Shown here in pieces: positions 26,856 through 36,274 of a stretch of 64,000 nt of DNA. This stretch comes from Mycoplana rhizolycopersici (GTDB taxonomy: Bacteria; Pseudomonadota; Alphaproteobacteria; Rhizobiales; Rhizobiaceae). The first letter of the stretch is position 1. Every line of letters begins with the position of its first letter. Location of the stretch: the NCBI RefSeq assembly GCF_013378445.1, contig NZ_JABXYK010000011.1, forward strand, positions 62,001 to 126,000. Direction: 5' to 3'. The translations under genes and the position numbers were made by a program. Under the pieces are notes generated by a model that had not been told where the DNA came from, searched no databases, and worked only from the letters and a program-made list of their open reading frames with translations.

Positions 26856-27352
26856 CAGGCAGCGCCCCCGAGGCTTGATTCGATTTCCGAACGAGCAGAA
26901 CCGCCCTGCGAAAAAGCACCGACAACAGCCTGAAATGATTCGACGATTGCGGCCGTAGCATGCGCTGACCTGCGCTTCGTCACGACGAGCCGTCCATCAG
27001 GCCCCGCTGCGGCGAGCGCCGCGCCCTCGGCAACGCCGTGGCAGCCGGTATGGCGAAAGACGATGTCCGAGGGCTCGGACAGCCGCGGCGTCTCCGCCTC
27101 CAGCCTCGCGGCAGCAAAGGTGCGCAAGGGTACGGAGAAATGGCGCGCGGCTGCAATCATCGCCGGCTCGTCCGAGCGGGTATCGAGAGAGGCGATGAGG
27201 CGAAGTCTTTCCGAGGCGCCGCGACCGGCAGCATCCAGCACCTCTTCCGCCAGCGCGATGACCTCCGAAGGCGGTGTGCCGCGCTCGCAGCCAAGACCCA
27301 GCACCAGTGCCGGTGCAGGCTTATCTACGACCTCTTGTGCAGCGTCATTCAT
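26855..27352 (-). CDS. cobE: Cobalamin biosynthesis protein CobE (CbiG C-terminal domain-like)
   Basis: About 165 residues. ALVLGLGCERGTPPSEVI and DTRSDEPAMIAAARHFSVPL are characteristic of the CobE/CbiG C-terminal family, whose exact biochemical role is not settled. The ATG at 27352 follows GAGGGCGG and gives a normal length; the open frame runs further up to 27454. It is first gene of the block ending at cbiB. No riboswitch is visible upstream. Confidence 0.85.
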   Translation of the reverse strand: MNDAAQEVVDKPAPALVLGLGCERGTPPSEVIALAEEVLDAAGRGASERLRLIASLDTRSDEPAMIAAARHFSVPLRTFAAARLEAETPRLSEPSDIVFRHTGCHGVAEGAALAAAGPDGRLVVTKRRSAHATAAIVESFQAVVGAFSQGGSARSEIESSLGGAA

Positions 27353-27669
27353 CCGGCCGCCCTCGCTCCCATGCAAATGCACATGCGCGGCGCGAGCCGT
27401 CCGTTCCGGCAGTCCCGGATTTGGCCCCCTTAGTGGGTCGGCCGCATCGGGCACCTTTCCGGCTCCGCATGGAGCACCGCCGCATGTCGAACCTGTTTAG
27501 CGAAGCGGCCATTGCCGGTCAAACCGGATTGCGGCGTGGGATGAAACGGCAGCGCCATCAGTCCTTGCATTTCGATCATAAGTGGTGACGGACTGTAAAA
27601 CATGGATTATGCATAGCAGCAGCTTTGTTGCAGTGCGGGAAAACACTGCCACGCACGGAGGTCGCGCTG
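27353..27669. other. Intergenic region between divergent cobE and patatin gene
   Basis: It holds the upstream regions of two divergent genes. I find no cobalamin riboswitch motifs, no convincing promoter hexamers and no coding frame with a ribosome site. Confidence 0.4.
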
Positions 27670-28707
27670 ATGTCGATGCCGCATGCGAAGTCCCGCAACA
27701 CCAGACCGATCGACCTCGCCCTGCAGGGCGGCGGCTCGCATGGCGCGTTCACCTGGGGTGTCCTCGACCGCCTCCTCGAAGAAGACTGGCTGAAGCTGGA
27801 AGCGATTTCGGGCACGTCGGCCGGCGCGATGAACGCGGTGGTTCTGGCCGACGGCTACGAACACGGCGGCCCCGAAGGCGCCCGTGAATCGCTCGAAACC
27901 TTCTGGAAAAAGGTGTCCGACGCGGCCCGCTTCAGCCCGTTCCAGCGCACCCCGCTCGATATCATGCTCGGCCGCTGGGCGCTCGACTTCTCGCCCGCCT
28001 TCGTCGTGATGGACATGATGGCGCGCATGGTTTCTCCCTACCAGATGAACCCGAGCGGCAAGAACCCGCTGACGGAGATCCTGGAGGCCTGCGTCGATTT
28101 CGACAGGCTGGTCGCTTCCCCGGTCCGGCTTTTCATCACGGCGACCAACGTGCATACGGGGCGCGGGCGCGTGTTCCGCAACGCCGAACTGACGCCGGAC
28201 GTTCTTCTCGCCTCCGCCTGCCTGCCGACCCTCTACCAGGCAGTCGAGATCGACGGCGTGCCCTATTGGGATGGCGGCTTCTCGGGCAATCCGACGCTGA
28301 CGCCACTGATCGAGGACTGCGCCGCCGAGGACACCATCCTCGTCCAGATCAATCCGATCGAGCGCCCGGAAACGCCCCGCACAGCCAGAGAAATCCAAAG
28401 TCGCCTGAACGAGGTCTCCTTCAACGCCGTTCTGCTGAAGGAACTGCGCATGGCGGCAATCATGCGCAAGATCGCCGATTCCGGTCACGCGGAAGGATCG
28501 CGCTGGGGCGCGATGCGGCTGCACCGGATCGCCGGCGACGTGATGCTCGATCTCGGCTACTCCTCCAAGCTGAATGCCGAATGGCCCTTCCTGACGATGC
28601 TGCGCGACAAGGGACGCGAGGCGGCCGACGAATTTATCCGGCAACATGCCGACGACATCGGCCATCGTCCCACCTTCGACATCGACGAACTGGTCCAGGG
28701 GAATTGA
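27670..28707 (+). CDS. Patatin-like phospholipase family protein
   Basis: A 345-residue serine hydrolase of the patatin family. The oxyanion loop LALQGGGSHGAFTWG, the nucleophile GTSAGAMNA (GxSxG, about residue 50) and the catalytic Asp in YWDGGFSGN are all present. The ATG at 27670 follows GGAGG; the frame runs up to 27625. The next gene, a GntP-type permease, starts one base after the stop. Substrate is unknown: membrane lipids or storage polyester granules are possibilities. Confidence 0.88.
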   Translation: MSMPHAKSRNTRPIDLALQGGGSHGAFTWGVLDRLLEEDWLKLEAISGTSAGAMNAVVLADGYEHGGPEGARESLETFWKKVSDAARFSPFQRTPLDIMLGRWALDFSPAFVVMDMMARMVSPYQMNPSGKNPLTEILEACVDFDRLVASPVRLFITATNVHTGRGRVFRNAELTPDVLLASACLPTLYQAVEIDGVPYWDGGFSGNPTLTPLIEDCAAEDTILVQINPIERPETPRTAREIQSRLNEVSFNAVLLKELRMAAIMRKIADSGHAEGSRWGAMRLHRIAGDVMLDLGYSSKLNAEWPFLTMLRDKGREAADEFIRQHADDIGHRPTFDIDELVQGN

Positions 28708-28708
28708 G

Positions 28709-30157
28709 ATGGGGCTTCTGGGAATAGCTGCCGGCCTCGCGCTGCTGATTGCACTCGCCTACCGCGGCTGGAGCATCCTGCTTCTGGCCCCGCTTGCAGC
28801 GCTGCTTGCCGCCGCGCTTTCCCGCGAGCCGCTGCTGGCCAGCTGGACGCAGATCTTCATGCCCAACGCGGCAGGTTTCTTTGCCCAGTATTTCCCGCTC
28901 TTCCTGCTTGGCGCGCTGTTCGGCAAGCTGATGGAGGATACGGGATCGATCAGGGTGATCTCGCGCGTTCTGATGGACAAGCTCGGCATACGCCGGGCGA
29001 TCGTGTCCGTCGTGCTGGCCGGTGCGCTTGTCACCTATGGCGGTGTGAGCCTGTTCGTTGCCTTCTTCGTGATCGCGCCGATGGCCGAGGACCTGTTCCG
29101 GCGGGCGGGCGTTCCGCGGCGGCTGATGCCGGCCGCAATCGTACTCGGCACATCCACCTTCACGATGTCGGCCATGCCCGGTACGCCGTCGATCCAGAAC
29201 GCCATCCCGATGCCGATCTTCGGCACCACGCCGTTTGCCGCCCCGGGACTGGGGTTGATCGCGTCCGCAATCATGGTGGCCTTCGGTCTTTGGTGGCTGG
29301 GGCGGGTGGAGCGTGCCGCACGAAATGCGGGCGAAGGCTTCGGGGACGACCGTCCGCCGCGCAACGTTACCGAAGATCCGAAGCTGCGCGAGCATGCCAA
29401 CGCCGCACGCGAATTCGACCCCGCGGAGCTTGCCCGCGGCAAGGCTGCGGCCGTCGAGCCCTCCTTTATCGCTTCGATCGCCCCGCTCGTCACCGTCATC
29501 GCCGGCAACATGCTGCTCTCGCTCGTCCTCCTCCCCTCCATGGACGCCGCGTTCCTCTCCGAACCGCGCTGGGGTGCCACCACCTTGTCGGCCGTCATCG
29601 GCGTATGGGCGGTGGTCGCTGCATTGGCTGCCGGCATCATACTTGCACTGGCCCTCAATTTTCGCCGCCTGCCGCTGTTGCGCGACACGATCGATGCCGG
29701 CGTGAACGCCTCGGTCATGCCGTCGATCAGCGTATCCAGCCTCGTCGGCTTCGGCGCCGTCATCGCCAGCCTGCCCGCTTTCGATGCCGTCCGCGACTGG
29801 GTGCTCGGAATAGGCGGCGGACCGGCCGTCTCGCTGGCCGTCGCCACCAACATCCTCTCGGCCCTGACCGGATCGGCCTCGGGCGGCCTGACGATCGCCC
29901 TCGAAGCGCTCGGCCCGACCTTCATTGCCCGCGCGTCTGAAGCGGGCATCGACCTATCGCTGCTGCACCGCGTCGCCGTCATCTCGTCCGGTACACTCGA
30001 CACCCTGCCGCACAACGGCGCTGTCATCACGCTGCTCGCCGTCTGCGGAACCGGGCACAGGGAGAGCTACCGCGATATTGCGATCGTCAGCATCGGCGGC
30101 GCGATCCTCGCGCTCATCGCCATCCTCCTGATCGGCGGAATGTTCGGCAGCTTCTGA
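28709..30157 (+). CDS. GntP-family permease
   Basis: A 482-residue polytopic inner-membrane transporter. About 12 hydrophobic segments and the family's PAAIVLGTSTFTMSAMPGTPS and LSALTGSASGGLTIALEAL motifs place it in the gluconate/hydroxybutyrate (GntP) class. It probably carries an organic acid; a 3-hydroxybutyrate-like substrate would fit a link with a lipid or polyester hydrolase, but this is speculation. The start at 28709 is adjacent to the patatin stop. Confidence 0.85.
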   Translation: MGLLGIAAGLALLIALAYRGWSILLLAPLAALLAAALSREPLLASWTQIFMPNAAGFFAQYFPLFLLGALFGKLMEDTGSIRVISRVLMDKLGIRRAIVSVVLAGALVTYGGVSLFVAFFVIAPMAEDLFRRAGVPRRLMPAAIVLGTSTFTMSAMPGTPSIQNAIPMPIFGTTPFAAPGLGLIASAIMVAFGLWWLGRVERAARNAGEGFGDDRPPRNVTEDPKLREHANAAREFDPAELARGKAAAVEPSFIASIAPLVTVIAGNMLLSLVLLPSMDAAFLSEPRWGATTLSAVIGVWAVVAALAAGIILALALNFRRLPLLRDTIDAGVNASVMPSISVSSLVGFGAVIASLPAFDAVRDWVLGIGGGPAVSLAVATNILSALTGSASGGLTIALEALGPTFIARASEAGIDLSLLHRVAVISSGTLDTLPHNGAVITLLAVCGTGHRESYRDIAIVSIGGAILALIAILLIGGMFGSF

Positions 30158-30233
30158 AATCCGTTTCGGCTTTGCAATTCAGCGGCTCATCTGACAAAGA
30201 GTGTCGCAGTCTCCTGAGCCGGTAGTAAATTCC

Positions 30234-31019
30234 GTGGCCGATCTCGCCCTGCATGCCCTTCTTCTTCTTTTCATTGCTGCCTTCATTGCCGGTTTCATCG
30301 ATTCCATCGCCGGCGGCGGCGGGATGATCACCATTCCCGCCATGCTGCTGGCGGGGATTCCACCGCTGGAAACGCTGGGCACAAACAAGCTGCAGTCGCT
30401 GTTCGGCTCCGGGTCGGCCACAGCCGCCTATGCGAGCGCCGGCCATGTGGACGTTCGCCGGCAACTGCCGATGGCCGCACTTGCGGCGGCAGGCGCCGTC
30501 TTCGGTGCGGCCCTCGCCACCGTGATCCCGGCGGATGCGCTGCGCGCCGCCCTGCCGTGCCTTCTGGTCGGCATCGCCCTTTACTTTGCGCTCAAGCCGA
30601 GCATCGGCGACGTCGACAAGCACCGGCGGCTCTCGGAAGCAGCCTTCGGCTTTACGGTCGTCCCGCTGATCGGCTTCTACGACGGCCTGTTCGGGCCGGG
30701 TACCGGCTCGTTCTTCATGCTGGCCTTCGTTTCGCTGGCGGGCTTCGGGGTGCTCAAAGCGACAGCCAACACCAAGATGCTCAACTTCGGCTCCAATGTC
30801 GGCGCCTTCGCCTTCTTCCTCGCCTATGGCGTCGTGCTGTGGAAGGTCGGCATCACGATGGGGATCGGCCAATTCCTCGGCGCCCAGGTCGGCTCCCGCT
30901 TCGCGATGAAGAAGGGTGCACGGATCATCAAGCCGCTGCTGATCGTCACGAGCCTTGGGCTTGCCGTTCGCCTGATGGCCGATCCGAGCCAGCCGATCCG
31001 CGTCTGGCTCGGCTGGTAG
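30234..31019 (+). CDS. TauE/SafE (TSUP) family permease, YfcA-like
   Basis: About 261 residues with roughly eight membrane helices. The YfcA-type signature AGFIDSIAGGGGMITIPAML is near the N-terminus, repeated in degenerate form as LIGFYDGLFGPGTGSFFML in the second half, as expected for this duplicated family. Both GTG 30234 and GTG 30201 are possible starts; I prefer the shorter by comparison with YfcA. Sulfur-anion or organosulfonate transport is typical of the family, but the substrate here is unknown. Confidence 0.85.
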   Translation: MADLALHALLLLFIAAFIAGFIDSIAGGGGMITIPAMLLAGIPPLETLGTNKLQSLFGSGSATAAYASAGHVDVRRQLPMAALAAAGAVFGAALATVIPADALRAALPCLLVGIALYFALKPSIGDVDKHRRLSEAAFGFTVVPLIGFYDGLFGPGTGSFFMLAFVSLAGFGVLKATANTKMLNFGSNVGAFAFFLAYGVVLWKVGITMGIGQFLGAQVGSRFAMKKGARIIKPLLIVTSLGLAVRLMADPSQPIRVWLGW

Positions 31020-31043
31020 GGGACGGATTGCGCCGCCCTTTCC

Positions 31044-31685
31044 TCAGAATTCCACGCCGATCTGCGCCTTGATCCCCGAACGGAACGGGTGCTTCAGAAG
31101 CTCCATCTCGGTTGCAAGATCGGCGATCTCGATCAGCTCCTCCTTGGCGTTGCGCCCGGTCAGGACGACATGCGTCATGTAGGGCTTTTCCGTCCGCAGG
31201 AAGTCGATCACCTCGGCGACGTCGATGTAGTCGTAGCGAAGCGCGATGTTGATCTCGTCGAGCAGCACCATGGAATTGCGCTCGTCGCGGATCAGTTCCT
31301 TCGCTTTTTCCCAGGCCTTCTGCGCCATCGCCACGTCGCGGGCGCGATCCTGCGTTTCCCAGGTGAAGCCCTCGCCGAGTGTATGGAACTGGCAGAGATC
31401 GGAGAAATGCTTCTCGATCAGTTCGCGCTCGCCCGTCAGCATCGCACCCTTGATGAACTGCACCACCGCGCAGGGTTTGCCGTGGGCAATATGGCGGAAG
31501 ATCATGCCGAAACCGGCTGTCGACTTGCCCTTGCCCTTGCCGGTATGGACGATGACCAGGCCCTTCTCGTCGGTCTTGGTCGCCATGATCTTTTCGCGGG
31601 CCTGCTTCTTCTTCGCCATCTTCTCCGAGTGGCGCGCAAGCTCGGCCTCGCTCATGCCGGCGGTTTCGGTCTCGCTGTCGCTCAT
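31044..31685 (-). CDS. cobO: Cob(I)yrinic acid a,c-diamide adenosyltransferase CobO
   Basis: A 213-residue ATP:corrinoid adenosyltransferase of the CobA(Salmonella)/CobO type. A charged N-terminus of about 45 residues precedes the P-loop HTGKGKGKSTAGFGM. VLLDEINIALRYDYI and VVLTGRNAKEELIEIADLATEM are family hallmarks. GAGGAG precedes the ATG at 31685. It is last gene of the cobN-GFA-cobO run. Confidence 0.95.
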   Translation of the reverse strand: MSDSETETAGMSEAELARHSEKMAKKKQAREKIMATKTDEKGLVIVHTGKGKGKSTAGFGMIFRHIAHGKPCAVVQFIKGAMLTGERELIEKHFSDLCQFHTLGEGFTWETQDRARDVAMAQKAWEKAKELIRDERNSMVLLDEINIALRYDYIDVAEVIDFLRTEKPYMTHVVLTGRNAKEELIEIADLATEMELLKHPFRSGIKAQIGVEF

Positions 31686-31695
31686 CGCTTGCTCC

Positions 31696-32085
31696 TCAAT
31701 TCTCGTGTTTCGGCAGGTCGTCATCGCAGGAAAACCATGCGACCCGCTCCTTCCAGTACCAGTGCTGTGTCACCGAGACGCTCGTCGCATCGTCCAGCGA
31801 TGCGACGTAGAGGTCGATCTCGGCGGGGCGCTCCGCCGTCTCGTAGCTCATCGGCGAGCCGCAGTTTCCGCAGAAGCCGCGTCTCACACCCGGCGACGAT
31901 GCGTAATGGCGAAGCGCCTCTCCCTCGAAGCTCGCGTCGGCCCTTGCCACGCAGAAGAAGCTCGTCACCGGCGACGACGTCGCCCGGCGGCAGCTCTCGC
32001 AATGGCAATGGCCGGTGCGGATGATCGGGCCCGTGACGGAAAACCGCACCGACCTGCACAGGCAGCCTCCGGAAAGTCCGGTCAT
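31696..32085 (-). CDS. GFA-family (CENP-V/GFA domain) zinc protein
   Basis: A 129-residue GFA-domain protein, named after glutathione-dependent formaldehyde-activating enzyme. Zinc-binding cysteines are in GGCLCRSVRF, CHCESCRRATSS and FCGNCGSPM. GAGGAGGGC precedes the ATG at 32085, which overlaps the cobN stop by 4 bases. It lies 10 bases before cobO, so it is embedded in the cobalamin operon. A cobalamin-related function is not established. Confidence 0.85.
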   Translation of the reverse strand: MTGLSGGCLCRSVRFSVTGPIIRTGHCHCESCRRATSSPVTSFFCVARADASFEGEALRHYASSPGVRRGFCGNCGSPMSYETAERPAEIDLYVASLDDATSVSVTQHWYWKERVAWFSCDDDLPKHEN

Positions 32086-35000
32086 GACGCCCTCCTCCTC
32101 GCACCGATATCCTCCAGTTCGAACCGCGCCGAATTGGAGCGGGGCGACCACAGCCGGCGGTCGATCGCCTCCACCAGGCGGTCGGACATTTCCTTCAACG
32201 CCGCGGGATTCTTCTCGGCCATGAAGTCGCGCACGCGCTCATCCAGAATATACGCCTGATAGACGGCCTCGAAATGGTGGTCCTTTACCGCTCCCGTCGT
32301 CGCAGCGAAGGCGAACATCAAGTCGACTGTCGCGGCCAGCTCGAAGGCGCCCTTGTAACCATGCCGCATCACCCCATCGATCCACTTGGGGTTGACGACG
32401 CGGGCGCGCACGACGCGCCCGATCTCGTCCTCCAGCGTGCGCACCACCGGCTTTTCCGGCCGCGAATGGTCGTTGTGGTAGACAGTCGGCTGTGCCCCGC
32501 TCAAGTGGGCCGCCGCAGCCGCCATGCCGCCCTCGAACTGGTAGTATTCGTCGCTGTCCAGAAGATCGTGCTCGCGATTGTCCTGGTTCTGGACGATCGC
32601 CTGCAGGCTTTTCATCCGCACCTCCAGCCGGTCGCGGCTGGAGACGTCCTCGCCCTCGCCGGCATAGGCATGCGCGCCCCAGGTGAGCCAGGCCTCGGCA
32701 AGGTCGCCGCGGTCCTTCCACAGGCCCTCGTCCATCATCGTCTGCAGGCCGGCGCCGTAGGCACCGGGCTTTGCGCCGAACACGCGGTAACCCGCCATGG
32801 CCTGCGCGTCGGCCACCTGCATGCCGTCACCGGCGAGGGCGGACGCCTCGGCGCGCATGCGGGCGGCGATCGGGTTATCCTCCTCGTCCTCGTCGAGCCC
32901 CCCGATCGCCCGCACCGCCCGGTCGAAGAGCGCGATCTGCTCGGGAAAGGCGTCGCGGAAGAAGCCGGAGATGCGCAGCGTCACGTCCACCCGCGGCCGG
33001 CGAAGCATCGCTGGGGGGATGATCTCGTAGCCGGTCACCCTTCGCGACACCGTGTCCCACACGGGCTTCGCACCGATCAGCGCCAGCGCCTGGGCGATGT
33101 CGTCACCGCCGGTGCGCATGTTCGAGGTCCCCCAGGCCGTAATGCCGAACGAAGTCGGCCACTCGCCGTGGTCCTGTGCGTAGCGAGCCACCAGCAGTTC
33201 CGCCGACTTCTTCCCGAGCTCCCACGCCGCCGGCGTTGGCACCGCACGGCTGTCGACGGAATAGAAGTTGCGGCCCGTCGGCAGCACGTCAGGTCGCCCC
33301 CGCGTCGGTGCGCCGGAAGGTCCGGGCTCGACGAAGCGCCCCGAAAGCCCACGCAGCAGCGCAGCCATCTCCGCTGCCCCACAGGCATCGATCGATGGAC
33401 GAATGACCGCATCGACCTGTGCCAGCACGGTGTGGGTCGCGTCCCAACCTTCCGGGCACGGCACCTCGCCCGACACGAGTTTTCCCGCCAGCAGCTCGAT
33501 GCGCTCGACCGTATCGCCGGCGGAGCGCCAGGGCGCGTCGGTCTGGATGGCAAGAATGTCGGGACGCGGGCCGGTCCAGGGATCGGACGGGGTGCAGTCG
33601 AGCGGGTCGAAGGCATGACTTCCAGCGGGAAGGTCGTCCACCGTCACGATGCCACCAGCCGCGCCCCCAAACGCATCCGCCGCGATCGCCCGCTGAAGAC
33701 TGGCGTCGCCGCCCTCGCCGAGGCCGCGCGGCACCCGCGCGAGCGCCAGCGTCAGGTCGGTGAGCAACCGCCCCGAGGGCGAGACACCGAAGACGTGCAA
33801 GCCGTCGCGGATCTGCATCTCCTTCAGGTCGCAGAGATAGGCATCGAGCTTCTCGAGCGCCGCCGCCTCGCCGTCGGACTTGGCGATTCCCGCGTCCTGA
33901 TCGAGCCCGATGTCGCGGACGAGATCGAGGATCTGCCGGCTCAAGAGCCGCAACCGCCGCGGATCACCGCCGGAGGCGTCGTAATACTCGTCGACCAGCG
34001 CCTCCAGATCCTTCAGCGGCCCGTAGATCTCCGCCCGCGTCAGCGGCGGCGTCAGGTGGTCGATGATGACGGCGGAGGACCGGCGCTTGGCCTGCGTGCC
34101 CTCGCCCGGATCGTTGACGATGAAGGGATAGAGATGCGGCATCGGACCGAGCACGGCCTCCGGATAGCACGCCTCCGAGAGCGCCAGCGCCTTGCCCGGC
34201 AGCCATTCGAGATTGCCATGCTTGCCGACATGGACGACGGCGTGAACGTCGCAGACCTCGCGCAGATAGGCATAGAAGGCGAAGTAGCCGTGCGGCGGAA
34301 CGAGGTCCGGCGAGTGGTAGGTGTCCTTCGGATCGATGTTATAGCCGCGCGCTGGCTGGATGCCGACCAGCGTTTCGCCGAAACGGCAAAGTGGCAGCGC
34401 GAAGACGTCGCCTGTGACGAACGGATCGGCCTCGGGCTGACCCCAGCGCTCGGTAACAGCCTCCTGAACCAGCCTGGGAAGACCTTCGAAGAAGCGCCTG
34501 TATTGATTCAGCGAAAGCGTTTCGCGGATCTCCCGCCCGTCGCTGGCCGCATTGGTCGGACCCGCCATCAGGTGTGCAATCAGCGTGTCGCCGTCGACCG
34601 GCAGCTCGCCGGTTACATAGCCCTCGCCCTGCATCGCCCGCAGGATCTCCAGAGTGCCCGCCGGCGTGTCCAGCCCGACGCCGTTGCCGAGCCGGCCATC
34701 GCGGTTCGGGTAGTTGGCCATCACCAGCGCCACGCGCCGGTCGCTCGCCTGCGTGCGGCGCAACCGCGCCCAGTTGGCGGCAAGCCTTGCGGAGAAGCGT
34801 ATGCGATCCTCCACCGGCTCGAGGCTGACGATGTCGGTCTCTACCGCCGGATCCCAGCGCGCCGCCGCCTTGAACGACACCGCCCGCGCCAGCACACGTC
34901 CGTCCACCTCCGGCAGCGAAACGTTCATGCCGAGGTCGCGCGCCGTCAGGCCCTGCCCGGATTTCTCCCAGGCCTCCCGCGACGAGCCGGAAAAGATCAC

Positions 35001-36155
35001 CTGCAACACCTGAGCACCAGCCTCGTCGAGCACCGTCGGCTTGCGGTTCGCGCCCGGCGCGGAGACGGCGAAGCTGGTGGCGTTCAGCACCACATCGGGA
35101 TGGACAGCCGCAAAGGCGGCGCGGACGGTCTCGACAGATGCGGGGTCCTTCAGGCTGGAGACGAAGACCGGCAGGGCGCGGACGCCCTCCGCCGCAAGCG
35201 CTTCGATCAGAAGCTCCACCGGCCGCGTCTCGCCGCTCTGCACATAGGCGCGGTAGAAGCAGATGGCGACGGTGCGGGGAGTGGATGCCTCGGTCGCGAT
35301 CGCGACCGCGTCATCGCCCCCCTGGTCATGCGGCAGGACAGAGGTGAGCGTTAGAGCCGGAGCACCTGCGGGCAAAAGCCCCTCATCCGCCCTTCGGGCA
35401 CCTTCTCCCCGCAAGCGGGGCGAAGGGGAGCCTGCGCCGGCCGCGGCCTCGCTCTCTCGGCGGAACCGCGGCGAAGTAGAGGCCCCCTCTTCTTCTAACT
35501 CTACCTCTGCCGCCGCCTCTACCTCTGTCTCAGCCTTCGCTGCCCCCTCTCCCCGTTCACGGTGAGAGGGCTGGCAAATCTCGCTCCACATCGCGACGTC
35601 GTTCACACCCCGCCCCGGCCACCAGATGCCGGCCTTTTCCAGTACCGCCGCCGGCTGCGGCTTCTCGCCGCCAAAGACCAGCGCGTCCGCATAGGCGAGG
35701 AAGCGGCCCGCATTCTCTGCGCCCCCTTCATTGAGATAGGCCCAGAGCCGCAGCCGGTCGTCCTCGGCGATGCGGTTGAACGACGCAATCCCCTCGTCAG
35801 GCCGGTCGTCGCCCGGCAGCGCCACCATGGCGATGTCGTTTGCAACCGCCGTGGCATGCAGCGCCTCGAGCACGTAGCGGAAATAGCTGGCGCCGCCGAG
35901 CGCGCGCACGACGATCAGCTTCGCGTGCCGCGCCGTCCGCTCCACATAGGTATCGACCGACATAGGATGCGCCAGCGAGGCGAGGCTTGCAAGCCGCAGC
36001 CGGGTATCCGTCCTGCGGCCGCGATGCGCGGTGGCAAGCGATGCCAGTTCGGTGTCAGCCGCAGAGAGAAAAATCACGTCCCCCGGCGTCTGGCCGAGGT
36101 CGATCGCCTCCTTGCCGTCGGCGATCGTTCCCTTCTGGGCTAGGAGCAGGTGCAT
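32082..36155 (-). CDS. cobN: Cobaltochelatase subunit CobN, with a low-complexity insertion
   Basis: A 1357-residue large subunit of the ATP-dependent aerobic cobaltochelatase, which inserts cobalt into hydrogenobyrinate a,c-diamide with CobS and CobT (not in the window). Family segments include VHVGKHGNLEWLPGKALALS, GTSNMRTGGDDIAQALALIG and MDEGLWKDRGDLAEAWLTWGAHAY. Residues 195-290 are an unusual Ala/Glu-rich and Arg-rich stretch between conserved blocks, encoded partly by rhizobial repeat-like DNA. The gene overlaps the GFA gene by 4 bases. Confidence 0.95.
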   Translation of the reverse strand: MHLLLAQKGTIADGKEAIDLGQTPGDVIFLSAADTELASLATAHRGRRTDTRLRLASLASLAHPMSVDTYVERTARHAKLIVVRALGGASYFRYVLEALHATAVANDIAMVALPGDDRPDEGIASFNRIAEDDRLRLWAYLNEGGAENAGRFLAYADALVFGGEKPQPAAVLEKAGIWWPGRGVNDVAMWSEICQPSHRERGEGAAKAETEVEAAAEVELEEEGASTSPRFRRESEAAAGAGSPSPRLRGEGARRADEGLLPAGAPALTLTSVLPHDQGGDDAVAIATEASTPRTVAICFYRAYVQSGETRPVELLIEALAAEGVRALPVFVSSLKDPASVETVRAAFAAVHPDVVLNATSFAVSAPGANRKPTVLDEAGAQVLQVIFSGSSREAWEKSGQGLTARDLGMNVSLPEVDGRVLARAVSFKAAARWDPAVETDIVSLEPVEDRIRFSARLAANWARLRRTQASDRRVALVMANYPNRDGRLGNGVGLDTPAGTLEILRAMQGEGYVTGELPVDGDTLIAHLMAGPTNAASDGREIRETLSLNQYRRFFEGLPRLVQEAVTERWGQPEADPFVTGDVFALPLCRFGETLVGIQPARGYNIDPKDTYHSPDLVPPHGYFAFYAYLREVCDVHAVVHVGKHGNLEWLPGKALALSEACYPEAVLGPMPHLYPFIVNDPGEGTQAKRRSSAVIIDHLTPPLTRAEIYGPLKDLEALVDEYYDASGGDPRRLRLLSRQILDLVRDIGLDQDAGIAKSDGEAAALEKLDAYLCDLKEMQIRDGLHVFGVSPSGRLLTDLTLALARVPRGLGEGGDASLQRAIAADAFGGAAGGIVTVDDLPAGSHAFDPLDCTPSDPWTGPRPDILAIQTDAPWRSAGDTVERIELLAGKLVSGEVPCPEGWDATHTVLAQVDAVIRPSIDACGAAEMAALLRGLSGRFVEPGPSGAPTRGRPDVLPTGRNFYSVDSRAVPTPAAWELGKKSAELLVARYAQDHGEWPTSFGITAWGTSNMRTGGDDIAQALALIGAKPVWDTVSRRVTGYEIIPPAMLRRPRVDVTLRISGFFRDAFPEQIALFDRAVRAIGGLDEDEEDNPIAARMRAEASALAGDGMQVADAQAMAGYRVFGAKPGAYGAGLQTMMDEGLWKDRGDLAEAWLTWGAHAYAGEGEDVSSRDRLEVRMKSLQAIVQNQDNREHDLLDSDEYYQFEGGMAAAAAHLSGAQPTVYHNDHSRPEKPVVRTLEDEIGRVVRARVVNPKWIDGVMRHGYKGAFELAATVDLMFAFAATTGAVKDHHFEAVYQAYILDERVRDFMAEKNPAALKEMSDRLVEAIDRRLWSPRSNSARFELEDIGARRRAS
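35286..35573 (-). repeat. Repeat-derived low-complexity insertion inside cobN
   Basis: The DNA here contains a hairpin-rich segment at 35378-35430 (CCTCATCCGCCCTTCGGGCA followed by CTTCTCCCCGCAAGCGGGGC) and another at 35545-35570 (CCCTCTCCCCGTTCACGGTG then AGAGGG). Both resemble dispersed intergenic repeats of rhizobia. They are read in frame as SPRLRGEGARRADEG and SHRERGEGA, joined by an Ala/Glu-rich linker. Confidence 0.7.
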
Positions 36156-36189
36156 ACCGCGCCCTTCCTCTGTCCGGCTAGGTGTTCAG

Positions 36190-36212
36190 ATCCTCGGGAC
36201 AAGCCCGGGGAT
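36190..36212 (-). repeat. Dispersed intergenic palindrome (copy 4, ACAAG loop)
   Basis: ATCCTCGGG / CCCGGGGAT with loop ACAAG, followed by GACGGC. It lies between cobN and cobW, paired with an opposite copy whose start is 85 bases further on. Confidence 0.7.
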
Positions 36213-36274
36213 GACGGCATTGGGCGACGAGGGCGATGCGTACGAAGTCGAGCCCGCACCGGCCACCTTCCGTG

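Noticed and set aside
32274-35354. 1026-residue plus-strand open frame opposite cobN
   Set aside because: It mirrors the codon bias of cobN on the other strand and has no family features. cobN itself is unmistakable.
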